Shown in pieces: positions 38,190-48,545 of a DNA stretch of 64,000 nucleotides. A program made the position numbers and the translations under genes. Source of the DNA: Pezizomycotina sp. ARF18 (taxonomy: Eukaryota > Ascomycota); contig AZLU01000079.1 in assembly GCA_002224055.1 (NCBI GenBank), positions 46,756-110,755 of the forward strand. The letters run 5' to 3'. Every line of letters begins with the position of its first letter. Position 1 is the first letter of the stretch. Below the pieces are notes generated by a model, which searched no databases, was not told where the DNA came from, and saw nothing but the letters and a program-made list of their open reading frames with translations.

Positions 38190-38440
38190 TTAGGATAAGA
38201 GGGGCAAGATAGCCTAGCCGTCCCTTCTATATTTTATATTTCAAATTTGACCAAAAAAGAGGTGAATTAAATTTATTTTCGTGCCTGTTTTCTTTTTTTT
38301 CTTTTTTTTTTTTTTTTTTTTTGAGACCACTTTGGGAAATTGTAATTTTAAATTTTTTTTTGGCTAACAAATAAATTTTTTTTAAAAAAAATAATAATTT
38401 CTAAACCGTTAAAAAGAAGAGCTAAACATTTCTTAGTGCG
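38190..38440. repeat. dispersed repeat module, copy B
   Basis: GGGGCAAGATAGCCTAGCCG, TTTCAAATTTGACCAAAA and AAGAGGTG are followed by a T tract and GAGACCACTTTGGGAAATTG, TAATTTTAAATTTTTTTT, then TTCTAAACCGTTAAAAAG. These match the segments near 34640, 44945-45110 and 48400-48520. It lies directly after minisatellite locus 1. Confidence 0.55.
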
Positions 38441-39460
38441 GACATTTATATGACGTAATTAAATTATCCACACCAAAAAAAAAAAAAAAATAACACCTCT
38501 AACAGAAACAAAAATTTTCAGTACCTTAGATAGAATACTCCAAAACTCTAACAACCTAGCCTCCATCCAAGCACTTATATTCCTCCACACAGTTTACAAT
38601 ATTAAATTAATATCTTAGTAAAAAAAGATAGCTAAATGCATCCAACCTCAATTGTTTATTTGGCTAAAAACTAAATGATTACTCTTCGGGACCACCGAGT
38701 AAGCTTTCTTATTCCATCTAACATTATTCTAGTATCGCTCTTATCCTTCAACCTTCAAACTATTCTTGCGGCTTACAAATAGTCGCGAGACGACAGACGG
38801 AGTTTGTTCACCAGTCCTCCAATCATACGCCCAGCGATTCGCGGGCAACTTTTATTTTCTCGTCGATTACCATCAGGTCCCGTCTCGCTGCACGATCTGT
38901 TTGAATAGCCTCTAGGGGATATTGGGGATCTGAAAGGTAAAGTAAAAACTAGTTTGGCGACAAACGAGTCTCTGGTCGTACATTGTGTGTACTCTTCTAT
39001 CGAGGCCCTAACTTCATTGATCCACTCAATTCCGCAGAGTGTTGCGATATATAACAAACAACCTTATTCAATCTGGTAGTCACAATTAGAGTTGGCAAAC
39101 TTCTTTCCAAATATATTTAACGCCTATTTCTTCCCTCCTATAACATAACTCCCCATTCCCCCATGTTCCTTTCCCCTTCCCTTTTCAATATTATCGAATT
39201 TAGCAATAACGACCGGCAAACGAAAAAAAAAAAAAAAAAAAAAAAAAAGGAAAAAAAGAGGCGAAAAATATAAATTTTAAAAAGGTTTTGTGAATAATTA
39301 CCCTTCCTATTTGTTATAATGCCCGGGACATCCTGGGATTTTCATTTTTCATCCATCCATCGTCCCACCGACTCTATACTTAGTATCTTTTTTTTCTTTT
39401 CTTTTTTCTTTTCTTTTTTTTCTTTGTTTGTTGCCTTTTTTCCGGCCTTATCATTAAAAA
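38440..39460. other. AT-rich intergenic region
   Basis: A minus-strand frame at 38773-39057 (94 aa) has ordinary codon content but no recognisable motif. A long poly-A tract lies at about 39220-39248 and pyrimidine-rich sequence at 39388-39440 just upstream of the next gene, probably its promoter. Nothing else was recognised. Confidence 0.4.
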
Positions 39461-40371
39461 ATGGCTAACACTCATGTTATATTGTTCGGAAGTTTTTCGC
39501 CCGTGCAAACCTCTGCTTTGAATATCGAAGAGATGGGAAGATCTGTCGCTACCCAACTCGCTAAACAAGGTCCTGCCTCTTTGGAAATTCACTCCGACGA
39601 AAATTATATCCTCATCGGCCATAACGCTCCCTCTCTTTTGCGCGAATTTCGATCATTGTCGGAGCAGCTCAAGGATGTCAAGCGGAACTTCAGAACTCCA
39701 ATGAAAAACATCAGAAGCGAATCTCCGTCCTTCAGATCCAGGCCAACCACGGTAGAGAAATCCGAAAACGAGCACAAAACGATTTTCTAAAACGACTGAG
39801 CGTTGAAGAGCTTGCAGAGACGGGGTTGGATATCGATCATAACGCACGTATCATCGGTAACGCTACCGCGCATCAAGGCGATGCTACTGTAAGTGTTTTT
39901 CCTCAGGTACCGCAATATATCCAATCTTTTGGGCCTTCTAACATTATTCAGGTTGACCGCACGTACGTTAGGGTGAACAGGAATCACGTCTCTTCGAAGT
40001 CTGTTACGGCGTGACTCCACAAGAGTTCGACAAGATACAAGATAATAGAGATCTGGTGGCGTTCGTCAACGTGCGTTTCTTGTTTTGGCCGCAGCTACGT
40101 AATAGCAATTTCATGCGAATTGCCTACGAGAATATCGCTACGGATCCTTGCAGAGTCGTGACAGGGTTGCAGATCCAGGCGGTGAGGTCGTTTACGATAT
40201 CCTACAGGATTCCGCCCGGGCCAATGAAAACCACGACTTTCGGGGAAGAGTTTGATAGAGAGTACCAGCGTCTTGGGTGCGTTCTAACTATTAGTTTTAT
40301 TCATTGAGATTTTGCGCGGCGGTTACTGACTACATTTTTACTATAGATACTTGATGGACTTGGATAAGTGA
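39461..40371 (+). CDS. hypothetical protein
   Basis: This frame starts MANTHVILFGSFSPVQTSAL, with an amphipathic helical region (LREFRSLSEQLKDVKRNF) and VLQIQANHGREIRK. After a frame change come LKRLSVEELAETGLDIDHNA, RIIGNATAHQGDATVSVFPQ and VPQYIQSFGPSNIIQVDRTY. After another change come VTPQEFDKIQDNRDLVAFVN, YENIATDPCRVVTGLQIQAV and SYRIPPGPMKTTTFGEEFDR. A final intron (40277-40346) joins EYQRLG to YLMDLDK, which ends at 40371. Splice sites and codon content support a real gene of about 250-300 aa. No family was recognised and no signal peptide was seen. Confidence 0.6.
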
Positions 40372-40690
40372 CAGACTTGTGGTTCTTTTCTCTCCCTGCT
40401 ATTCATATCAAAAGGAAGACAAGTTACTCTTTTTAGACTCTCAATGCGTTGTATTCATTCCTTACCTCCTTTTTTTCTTGAATTTTTTTTTGACTCCACA
40501 GCGTTTTGTATTGAGGTAGATAAATAACCTCAATTTCGCCACCAATCCCTATCAAAAATACGGAATTTTTTCGCCGTATGGTTTTTCTATAGTCTTCTCG
40601 TTTGGGCCTTAATGGAATAATCTTGTCTGTTGTATTCTTTTTGTCTTGTTTTTCTATATGATAAATAGAGAAGATTAGCTGCTGCTTGAT

Positions 40691-40698
40691 GTTGGCAG
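40691..40698 (+). repeat. left 8-bp target-site duplication of the hAT MITE
   Basis: GTTGGCAG directly abuts the left end of the MITE. It is identical to the copy at 40843-40850 and fits the nTnnnnAn target pattern known for Ac-like hAT elements. Confidence 0.85.
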
Positions 40699-40842
40699 CA
40701 GGGTATTTAGCGTGGGTAGCCTTGGCGGGTAGCCTGGGCATTTATTCCTCTCGGTAACCGAGTAAGTAGCTTCGGTAACGCTACAAAACCACTATCTTCT
40801 ATAACGACCTACCCGCCAAGGCTACCCACGCTAAATACCCTG
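40699..40842. mobile_element. 144-bp non-autonomous hAT-like MITE
   Basis: The element has 34-bp perfect terminal inverted repeats: 40699-40732 begins CAGGGTATTTAGCG and 40809-40842 ends CGCTAAATACCCTG. They enclose a 76-bp core. The ends match the hAT terminal pattern YARNG (CAGGG), and an 8-bp GTTGGCAG duplication flanks it. GGGTAGCC occurs twice near the left end, as expected of subterminal transposase-binding repeats. The core has a near-palindrome CTCGGTAACCGAG. It encodes no protein and would need a hAT transposase in trans. Perfect repeats and intact duplications suggest a fairly recent insertion. The right end overlaps the 3' end of the minus-strand gene at 40831-41966. Confidence 0.93.
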
Positions 40843-41966
40843 GTTGGCAGTGCGTGGCAAGATGGTGACAGCGCCAGGACCAATGTCATCGTTGAGATTA
40901 GCGGGATGATAATCGCCAACACGAGAACCGTCGTCCGAGAGGTCCGTGTAGATATCTTGTAGGAAACCTGAATTCAACACATAACGGCGGCAGTATTGAA
41001 CTGTGGCAGCTAGATGTTCAAAGTCTTGATTTCCAGTTTCGAGGACGAGAGTGAGTGTCGTCGTATCTGCAAGACCACGCGCGAGAGTTTTGAGATCTCT
41101 GGATCCGAATGTCTCAAAATCGACCTCGGGCAGTCCTAAGGGATCTTGATTGAATGTTAGCGAGATTAATCCGAGGCCAAAAGTCATATGTATTCCTTGT
41201 TGAGAAGGTTAACTTACCAAGATCTATAACAACGACGCGACCGTCATCCAAGGCGATAATATCCTGAATCTTGTTCAACTCCGCTTCAAAGAGCATGAAT
41301 TCAGAGTCGGCAACTCTATCTTCAGCGACGTTTGTAGACGAAGTGAAACGAGCTTGTGACAATCTATTGAAAGATTTATAAAGGTCGTTGGATGAGCTTC
41401 TCCGAGGAAGAGAAGTCTACCGTCAACTTGGAGAGCTGCAACCTGGATAAAGTCGGCATGAACAGCCCTGTTCAGATGAGGACTCAGGCTTTTCACGGAG
41501 CTCGCGTAGTTGATGATTTTGATGTACTCGTCTAAACACCGGGTCAGCAATTCTTAAAAAAATAAAAACAAAAGACAAGATATAAGAAACAGGAAGAAAA
41601 AGGACGTGGAGTCCAGTGAAGTCAAATGCCATCAACTTTGCAGCATCGTCGAGGAAGGACAGGGTGGTGTATATAGGAGACAAGCTTACTGTACGAGGGA
41701 TGGTTAAGATCCCAAACATCGATATCAAGGCGTTGGATGCCGTCTTCGATGGTTTTTTTATGGTTGGAGGCCAATGGCTCTCCAAATGGAGCTCCACCCA
41801 GGAGCGGCCATCTCAGTTTTTCAAGTTGAGGTCGAAATGAAAATAGGGATTGATAAAGGTGACTTGATGACTGTTGCTGATACTGTTGATAATGAGAGGG
41901 AGTAATCAAGACTAAGAAAAGAAGAGCGAATCTAATTTTATTTAGAAAGAAGATAAAAGAAAACAA
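40831..41966 (-). CDS. hypothetical protein with N-terminal hydrophobic segment
   Basis: The frame opens at 41966 with MFSFIFFLNKIRFALLFLVL, a likely signal peptide or anchor. It continues KLRWPLLGGAPFGEPLASNH, EDGIQRLDIDVWDLNHPS and LSFLDDAAKLMAFDFTGLHV. Further exons give DEYIKIINYASSVKSLSPHL, NRAVHADFIQVAALQVDGRL, RFTSSTNVAEDRVADSEFML and KIQDIIALDDGRVVVIDLG. A 73-nt intron (41145-41217) leads to GLPEVDFETFGSRDLKTLAR, TTTLTLVLETGNQDFEHLAA, TVQYCRRYVLNSGFLQDIYT and DDIGPGAVTILPRTANQGI. The final codons CAG GGT ATT TAG lie inside the right terminal repeat of the hAT MITE. Frame changes lie near 41385 and 41650. No family was recognised. A secreted or membrane protein is inferred only from the N-terminus. 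Confidence 0.55.
40843..40850 (+). repeat. right 8-bp target-site duplication of the hAT MITE
   Basis: GTTGGCAG is identical to 40691-40698 and directly follows the right terminal repeat. It lies inside the coding frame of the minus-strand gene. Confidence 0.85.
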
Positions 41967-42135
41967 GTAATCAGTAGCCTAATACTTTTTCTGTTTCCTT
42001 ATTTGTTTGTTTGGTTGTTGTATGTAAGAAGCTAATAATGTAGAAAAAAAGAGGTTAGTTATTTTTTAGTTGTTGTTGTTTGAAGAGGATTTGAAAATTT
42101 TAAATATTAATTGGTTGAGGCAGTACTTAGTACTA

Positions 42136-42206
42136 AGTAGTAGAAGTAGGAGTAGTAGGAGTAGTAGGAGTAGTAGGAGTAGTAGGAGTAGTAGGAGTAG
42201 TAGTAC
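42136..42206 (+). repeat. 9-bp tandem repeat (TAGGAGTAG)n
   Basis: About six to seven near-perfect copies of a 9-nt unit are bordered by AGTAGTAGAAG on one side and AGTAGTACTTGG on the other. In one frame it codes for Leu runs on the minus strand, but nothing suggests it is coding. Confidence 0.85.
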
Positions 42207-42362
42207 TTGGTAGTAGCAGAAGAAGAATAAAAATAATTTTATTTTACCCCATAGGTTGGGGGCGAAATATTTCAACTCATCCATCAACTTAGACAAACAC
42301 CCCCCTCCCTCCCTGCGACAATCATCACTCACTCCCTCCCTTTATTATCAACTCGCGGAGAC

Positions 42363-44662
42363 AATGTCTCGCAATGAATCAACTTCTCTTCAACGCCACT
42401 TCTCCCTCGTCTCAATCATTACAACGAGATCCTCACTTTCACAATCCATTCTCTGCGAAGATAAATTCTTGCATCTTTTTTTAATACACTTTTTCTTCCA
42501 GCCTCCTCTCAACTTGGTCTAGAGCCTTGAAAAGACCACAGTACGTCCTCAGCTCTACTCTTGAAATGGCAGAGAGGTAGGTATCCCATAGGATCTAGTC
42601 TTTTTCTTTCTTTTTTTTTTTTTTTTTTTTTTTTTTTGGCGTCCTTGCTAACCGTCCGCAAATTCAGCTCAAACATTGTTCACCTACGTGTCGCGATCCA
42701 GACCGTGGTCAGCTCCCTTGGAATACCAGTCCTTTTCGGTGGTACGACTTTCCGTGCTACCAAAGAATCCGAAATAGATGCGATAGATATCAGCATTCAC
42801 GAAAAGATGTTTTTCGATGCATTCAAAGATGGTTCGGTGAGAGATTCGAGGTTAAAATGGTGTTCTCGGATCTCGGAACCGGCATTTGGATGTCATGGAA
42901 GAGTCGAAGTCTCATCGATCGCCCAGGGGGGATATATAAACTTCTTTGTTTATCTCGCGCGAGTTCACACTAGCAGCAACAATCACCCGCCTTAGAGAGG
43001 CGGTGATCGGATAATTGCACCCGAAGATAAAAAAACATGAAAAAAGCTCCATGCTTTTAAACGTTTATAAAGTTTCTTGTTCGTTCTTCTAAAACTCTTT
43101 CGTGGTTGATCATAGAATCTTCGACAACAATCCAAAACGTGGAAGCGAAAATCCATACTCTTCGAAAAGTTCTGCTAGAAGCCAAAGTTGAAAAGGATTT
43201 ATCAGAAAGCACACCGTTGCCCATTCTCTACTTAACCAGACGCTTGTTCAGGTCAATGAAGATGCAAAAACGCTGCTGGTGATGCTTTTTTTCTCTCGCG
43301 AAACGTTTCCGCGGATGCAACGTTAGTGCAGGAAGTTGAAAGTGCTTTTTCGCTATGGGACACCGTGAATATCAGATATTTCCTCGAAAGTCTTTGCATC
43401 CAAGTCGAAGATGGATCGAACAGGAGCAAGATTCTTAACGTCCTCTACCTCACGATTTTAAATTGGAAAGATCATGACCTACGTAAGATACTCGACGTCT
43501 GTGGTACGTTTACTCGTACTCAAGTGGCAATAAGGCGTCACTGGTGTTTTGTTGGCGTATTGTAAGGAACATTTTTTACCGCCGACCCACACGATCCAAC
43601 AACAGCAACAATCACAGGTCCCAAAAGAAACTGAAGCAGCGCCGGCAACAAATTCAAATTCCCTATCAAACTCCAGGCTTGATCGAGGTGCGGTTGCTCT
43701 AAGAACGTCTAGTATTTTCTTCGACGATGACACTCCCATGTTTGATGTCACGTCTCCTTTGTCGTCTTCCCGGGTACCTTCAATATCAGAAGAGGCATCC
43801 GAAAACAGCACGTTGAATGCGACCAGAGCTCCTGGCGCCGCTGTCCCCAAAGGTGTCCACGTTATGGAAGAGGATCATGAGCTTTATCCTCGTGTCGGAT
43901 ACCACAGTGACGGCGATGCTGGGTGAACTTCATTTCGGATTTTACTCCAGGTCAGATCGAGCAGTCTCTCCAGGCGCCTACGGAAATATCGAGACTCCAC
44001 TGGTTGCCAGGACAATCTCCGCCTCTTTCGAGCGTCGTCAGCGCGCAGTGACCCTATAGACTCTGTGCCCATGGAAGATGAATACGAAGACGACGGCGAT
44101 GACCAAAATGATAGGTCGTACGGTTCGTCGGCCTGTTCTAAATGGACACGCAACCTCCTCCTACACTTGCTCCGGTGGTTCTAAGTACTTCTTCTCTTGT
44201 TCTTGGGGAGCCGTGTGCCCCATATCTTCCAAAGCGAAAGTACTCGACTCCATGGTATACGACGCCCAGGTGTTTCGTGACATCCAGTCGACTATCCAAG
44301 CTTGGCGAAAAGGGACGCTCGCAAACCTTTTCGGTCATTTTGCTATGAGTGAGATCATGCCGTCAGCGATGTTGGGATTGCCGGTCGAGCCTCTACGGAA
44401 TATAGAATCTTGTCATCGTTGATAGTCACTGGGGTTTCACAAAGTTCTTCAACGGAAGCGTAAGGCTGCCTTACGTTTTCATATTGAGTCTTTAGCCAAA
44501 AGATATAAAGAATATAAGAAGTCAGCTGGAAAAGACAAGAAAAAGCTTGGAAAAATTCACGGAACGGTTGGGCGCGATGTTATGTCGCTTGTAATAGAAG
44601 ATATTGCTTGTGCGTTGCACTCTTCCAACAGTAGCAAGGAATATAAGGGTCTAATTGATTGA
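42363..44662 (+). CDS. hypothetical multi-exon gene, unrecognised
   Basis: Protein-like segments lie in succession on the plus strand: MSRNESTSLQRHFSLVSIIT (42364), IVHLRVAIQTVVSSLGIPVL with GGTTFRATKESEIDAIDISI and HEKMFFDAFKDGSVRDSRLK (about 42670-42870), IQNVEAKIHTLRKVLLEAKV (43130), and QEVESAFSLWDTVNIRYFLE with SKILNVLYLTILNWKDHDLR (43330-43490). A Ser/Pro/acidic region follows (43600-43920), then HIESLAKRYKEYKKSAGKDK with GRDVMSLVIEDIACALHSSN ending at 44662. Introns and single-base frame changes cannot be separated by eye. The mix of helical and disordered parts has no family I recognise. It may be one gene or two. Confidence 0.4.
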
Positions 44663-44929
44663 ATTCGCGAGCGTGCAAGGAATGTGTGGTAGAAGGGAAC
44701 TATCCCGTACGGATGCAGAGTAATAGACCAGGATCTTTGGTGACGGGATGTACCCCACAAGGAATCACTGTCACCAAGAAGTGTCATGCCCCTGAGGCAA
44801 ATATACGAACGGGAAAGTCCCATAAGGATTTGTGACCACAAGGGAAAACTCCCGCGCGGGAAACCCACCAATAAAAAAAATTTTTTTGTCTTAAAAATAT
44901 AGAGCACACACACATTGAACTAAGCTTTA
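44663..44929. other. short intergenic stretch
   Basis: This contains three loosely similar GGGAAA-CCC motifs at about 44813-44870 and a weak inverted pair (TTTGGTGAC, GTCACCAAG) at 44739-44779. Nothing was assigned. Confidence 0.3.
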
Positions 44930-45210
44930 CTAAGATACGGTAAACGAAGCAAGATTAGCCGGTTCTCGCGGTTAAATGTTTCAAATTCGACCAGAAAATA
45001 CTAATACCAAATCAGGAAGGACTATTTCCTAAACTATAAAAAAGAGGTGTCTAAAATTTTTTTTTTTAAACTACTCACCCACTTTAGGAAATCGAAATTT
45101 TAAAAAAAAATATTTAATTTTATAAAAAATAAATAGTTATTCTAGGTCGTTTTCAGCAAGATTAAGCGAGGGCTTTCGATGATATAGTAAAGGCGTAGTT
45201 ATTGAATACC
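44930..45210. repeat. dispersed repeat module, copy C
   Basis: AAGCAAGATTAGCCGG, TTTCAAATTCGACCAGAAAA, AATCAGGAAGGACTATTTCC and AAGAGGTGTCTAAAA are followed by a T tract and CACTTTAGGAAATCG, AAATTTTAAAA, then CAGCAAGATTAAGCGAGG. The order of motifs matches copies near 34610, 38190 and 48400. No coding capacity was found. Confidence 0.6.
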
Positions 45211-46288
45211 TCTATCTCGATAATAAAGTATTATTAGAAGAATTTGCCGTAAATAAAGACCCTTAATGAAGCAAGTTAACCAAGCTACCGCGAATATTAG
45301 AAGGGGACGCCTCACAATAATACATTACAAATAAAATATTCTTCTATTGAAGAAGAAAGTTGTCTCATTCCTAGCCGGTCTACCCTTAGTTCGGGGGGAA
45401 AGTTACCAATACGTTTTTCTTTTCACTCTCTTAGCCCAGGCAGGACCTTCGTAGATCAAGGTTTATAATTCAACTATCTTGAAGAGTCTCAGTTACTTTG
45501 AGTGTGGGCCGATATTTATATGAAACAAAAACCTTTGTGCGCTAGTTATACCCAAATAAATTTTGCAAAATTGAAAAACAAACAATTAAAAGAAACAGAG
45601 ACCTCTTGTGGGAGGGAACGCAAGATAATGCAATGGTTCTACCCTTAGGTTTAAAGCTGAACTTTCGTCCATACAGTTTAAAGAAAGAAAGACGAGGAAC
45701 CAATGTAAATATAAGTGAAGAGAACTTCAGAGAAAGAAACAATGAGGCAGAATTATTTATTACTTTTAGAAAAAAAAAAAAAAAAAAAAAAAACCCCATT
45801 TAGAAGATACAGAGAATACCAACAACTCCTGTGAGGATGATCCGCGTAGTTCCTGCTGCTGATCTGCGCACCACACTTCTATATCTATCGGTCAAACAAG
45901 CTCGAATGGATTGGATGTTGTATTGAAAACAACTGGGAAAAAAGGGGAAGAAGAAACGCAGGGGGAAAAGGTTGAAGAAAAGAAACAGAGAATCTAGTTG
46001 ATAATCCAAGAAAGCCACCTCGTAGTGAAAATACGTTGGGAACGCCGTTCTCTTCTGATATTTATTAAAGGATAATACAAACGCCCTGGGAAAGAAAAAA
46101 AGGAAAGGGAGGGGGGAAGACAACTGGGGAGAACAAAGGAAAAGGAAAAAAAAAAAAAAACGAAGAACCGGCATTTTGCCAGCGCCGTATATTATACTGA
46201 TCAATTTAAATCAATACAATCGGCTTGCTCAAGCCCATTCAGAGACCGAGATCCCTAACCCAGGGCGATAACTAAAATTATTAATCGG
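45211..46288. other. AT-rich intergenic region
   Basis: Poly-A tracts lie at about 45770-45793 and 46147-46160. No gene or repeat copy was recognised. Minus-strand frames here are Phe/Leu-rich artefacts of A-rich DNA. Confidence 0.4.
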
Positions 46289-47573
46289 TTAGTGGGATTT
46301 CGTTAAAAAGAAAAAAGAAAAAAATCCACTTTGTGAAGATGCGTAGAAATTACCTTTTCGAGCTCTTCCAAGTTTTTTCGAACTGTACTCTCCGGCTCTC
46401 CTGCCACCAATGCCTTTAATAGGGGTATAGAGCTGGTCGACTTGGGATCTTGAGGGGACGGTCTTGTTCTTCCCATCCGTTGTGTTGGAGGCAGGTGCGG
46501 CTATTTGCTTCTTCCCTGTGGCGCTTGGGCTCTCCTTAGTTTTGTCTTTGGCACCAGGGTTTTATCTTTAGCATTTCGGGTAGTGTCCTCCGTAGAAGAA
46601 CCCATTGATACCACTTCTGAAGTACCGCCGTTCTTGTGGCCGCTGTGACAGCTGTTTCTCTCGACACTTCAGGCTAGATGCTCCTTGCCCTTTGAATCTC
46701 TGCTCGGCCGTAAGCCCCATCGCGCGAACCCTGACCGATATGCTAGAAATCATATTCGCCACACGAAGTCAAGTAAGCCTCCAAAACACTCAAGTCGGGT
46801 TTTAGAAAGTAAAGGGAGGTCTACTGGTATGGAAAGAGTATCTTACACAGTACGGTTTGTAGATCTTCAGGGTTGAACCCGTACAGCCTGACGTAGAGGT
46901 CGGGGTCTGGTCGCGGATCCTTTAAAAAGAGGAGGGTATCAACGCGCGGAAGAGGGTGATGTGCCGCCAAATTGCCGGCGAATCTTGCTTGTGGTCTGGC
47001 TCCGTTGAGGCGCTTCGCAAATGCCTGAAAAAAGCGCCTCCGAACGGGAACAAGCCTGACTCTAAGTATTCGAGACGTGTTCTGAGCTCGTCGTTGACTT
47101 TTTTTTGATCCTGCCACTTCTTATTGTCTTGAACCTTCATCTGCTGCACAAGGGACACCAGTTCGTCGAAAGTGGTTGGAGTGCGTATTTCCGCAGTATC
47201 GGATACGGGATTATCAACAGTAGGCTCCTTCGCTTGCAGGCTCTTGGAGATCTCTTCAACGACCGGGGGGTTGACTGTGGGGTAGGAGCGACAGCGTTGA
47301 AAGCTTGTTGATTTTTCTTCTCTGAACCGCCAGGTTTGTCAGGGGTTTCCATGGCCTTGCGATTCGTGGTAGGGTGCTCACCATTTTGTTTTTTGACTTT
47401 TTGACGGGTGGTGATTTCGTTCGCGTTGCGGCCGGGTCGTCGTCTAGCACGCCGCTGCTCTGAGGTGAGTCGTCAGCCTTGGAAGAGAGGTTTCTCTTGA
47501 CTTTCGCCTCCTTCTTCTTTGTTTTACTGGGATCCGGCGGCTGCGCTGCTGCATTACGTCCTTGGCGTGGCAT
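46289..47573 (-). CDS. hypothetical Lys-rich coiled-coil protein
   Basis: The start at 47573 gives MPRQGRNAAAQPPDPSKTKK with a Lys/Ser/Pro-rich disordered N-terminus (KRNLSSKADDSPQSSG). After frame changes a helical segment follows: TFDELVSLVQQMKVQDNKKW and QDQKKVNDELRTRLEYLESG, a likely coiled coil. Then come YVRLYGFNPEDLQTVL, a possible intron, and a Lys/Arg-rich C-terminus with KDKTKESPSATGKKQIAAPA and KIPSRSQ/VDQLYTPIKGIGG-type sequence. Basic disordered ends around a short coiled coil suggest a nucleic-acid or cytoskeleton-associated protein, but no family was recognised. The 3' boundary is approximate. Confidence 0.45.
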
Positions 47574-48064
47574 TGTTGAGCTTTATCTTGACGACGTCAT
47601 GTGGCGTGTAAAAAAAAGGGGAATGGAGGATAAATTTTTTCGGTATAAATTTCAAGTGATGTGAGAGTTATATACTGATACGAAATACCCACCAAAAATA
47701 TTTTTTCTGGCGGAGGAAATAGTCTCGACCCTCTAGGAAGTTACTTTTCCTACAGAAAAAAAAAGAGTAAAGTCTTTCGTTCGCTGTTGTCTTTGTTACT
47801 GCTAAACTTGATCTCCCCTTTGACTCTTCCACCAAACACATCATCAACAAACACTTCATGGACTCAGAACAATTTCATTCCAAGACGACTTCTTACTTAG
47901 CCCTTCTCTTTATAACATCTCAGCATTGTTAAATTAATAACCTTCACCCTAAAAAATTCATCAGGCTCCATCCTTCATTACTCGGTATTTTTTTTTTTTT
48001 TTCACTCATCTCCATCGAGATTTTTGGTGGCATCAATTTATATGTCTCACAACTATTTATAATT
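47574..48064. other. intergenic region
   Basis: AT-rich, with a T tract at 47988-48002. No gene was recognised. Confidence 0.4.
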
Positions 48065-48305
48065 TAATAGATTAATAGATTTGTAACAGCACGACGTGAT
48101 GGGTTTGTAGCCGCACGACATGATGGTTTTGCGACAGCATTAGATCCTAGCGACAACATAAGATAACGGTTTGCAAGAGCACGAGATGTTGGAGTGCAAC
48201 AGCACGATATGATGGTTCGTAACAATATATGATGATGGTTTGTAGTAGGGCGATATCTTAGTATATAACGCGTGATATGATGGTGTGTAATAGCAAGATA
48301 TAGGA
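48065..48305. repeat. degenerate minisatellite, locus 2
   Basis: Diverged units of about 22-24 nt follow the theme GTTTGTAACAGCACGACATG-ATG. Examples are TTTGTAACAGCACGACGTGA (48080), TTTGTAGCCGCACGACATGA (48105), GTGCAACAGCACGATATGAT (48195) and GTGTAATAGCAAGATAT (48284). It shares the theme with 37838-38130 and likewise precedes a dispersed-repeat module. Confidence 0.7.
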
Positions 48306-48389
48306 AAAGACAATATCATGCGTTCTCTCAATAATAAATTTCAGTCTTGGATACTCAAGATATGAAAAGTGTTTGAAAAAAATCAAGCG

Positions 48390-48545
48390 ATTATAAAAGA
48401 AGTAAGATTAACCGTGCCTTAATACTTCTATATTTACTCTAAACTACAAAAACCCAAACCCGAATCAGGAAGGACTATTTCCTGAACCGTTAAAAAAAGA
48501 GGCGTCTAAAAAAAATTTTTTTTTTTTTTTTCCCTTTCACCACTG
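48390..48545. repeat. dispersed repeat module, copy D
   Basis: AAGTAAGATTAACCGTGCC is followed by AATCAGGAAGGACTATTTCC, TGAACCGTTAAAAAAAGAGG and CGTCTAAAA, then a long T tract. It matches copy C almost exactly over the AATCAGGAAGGACTATTTCC block and copy B over CCGTTAAAAA. The downstream GAGACCCACTTTAGG part is missing or replaced. Confidence 0.6.

Noticed and set aside
42975-43001. Hairpin ATCACCCGCCT...AGGCGGTGAT resembling a bacterial terminator
   Set aside because: It is a short hairpin with a bulge in a eukaryotic genome, with no T tract immediately following. It was not counted as a terminator.
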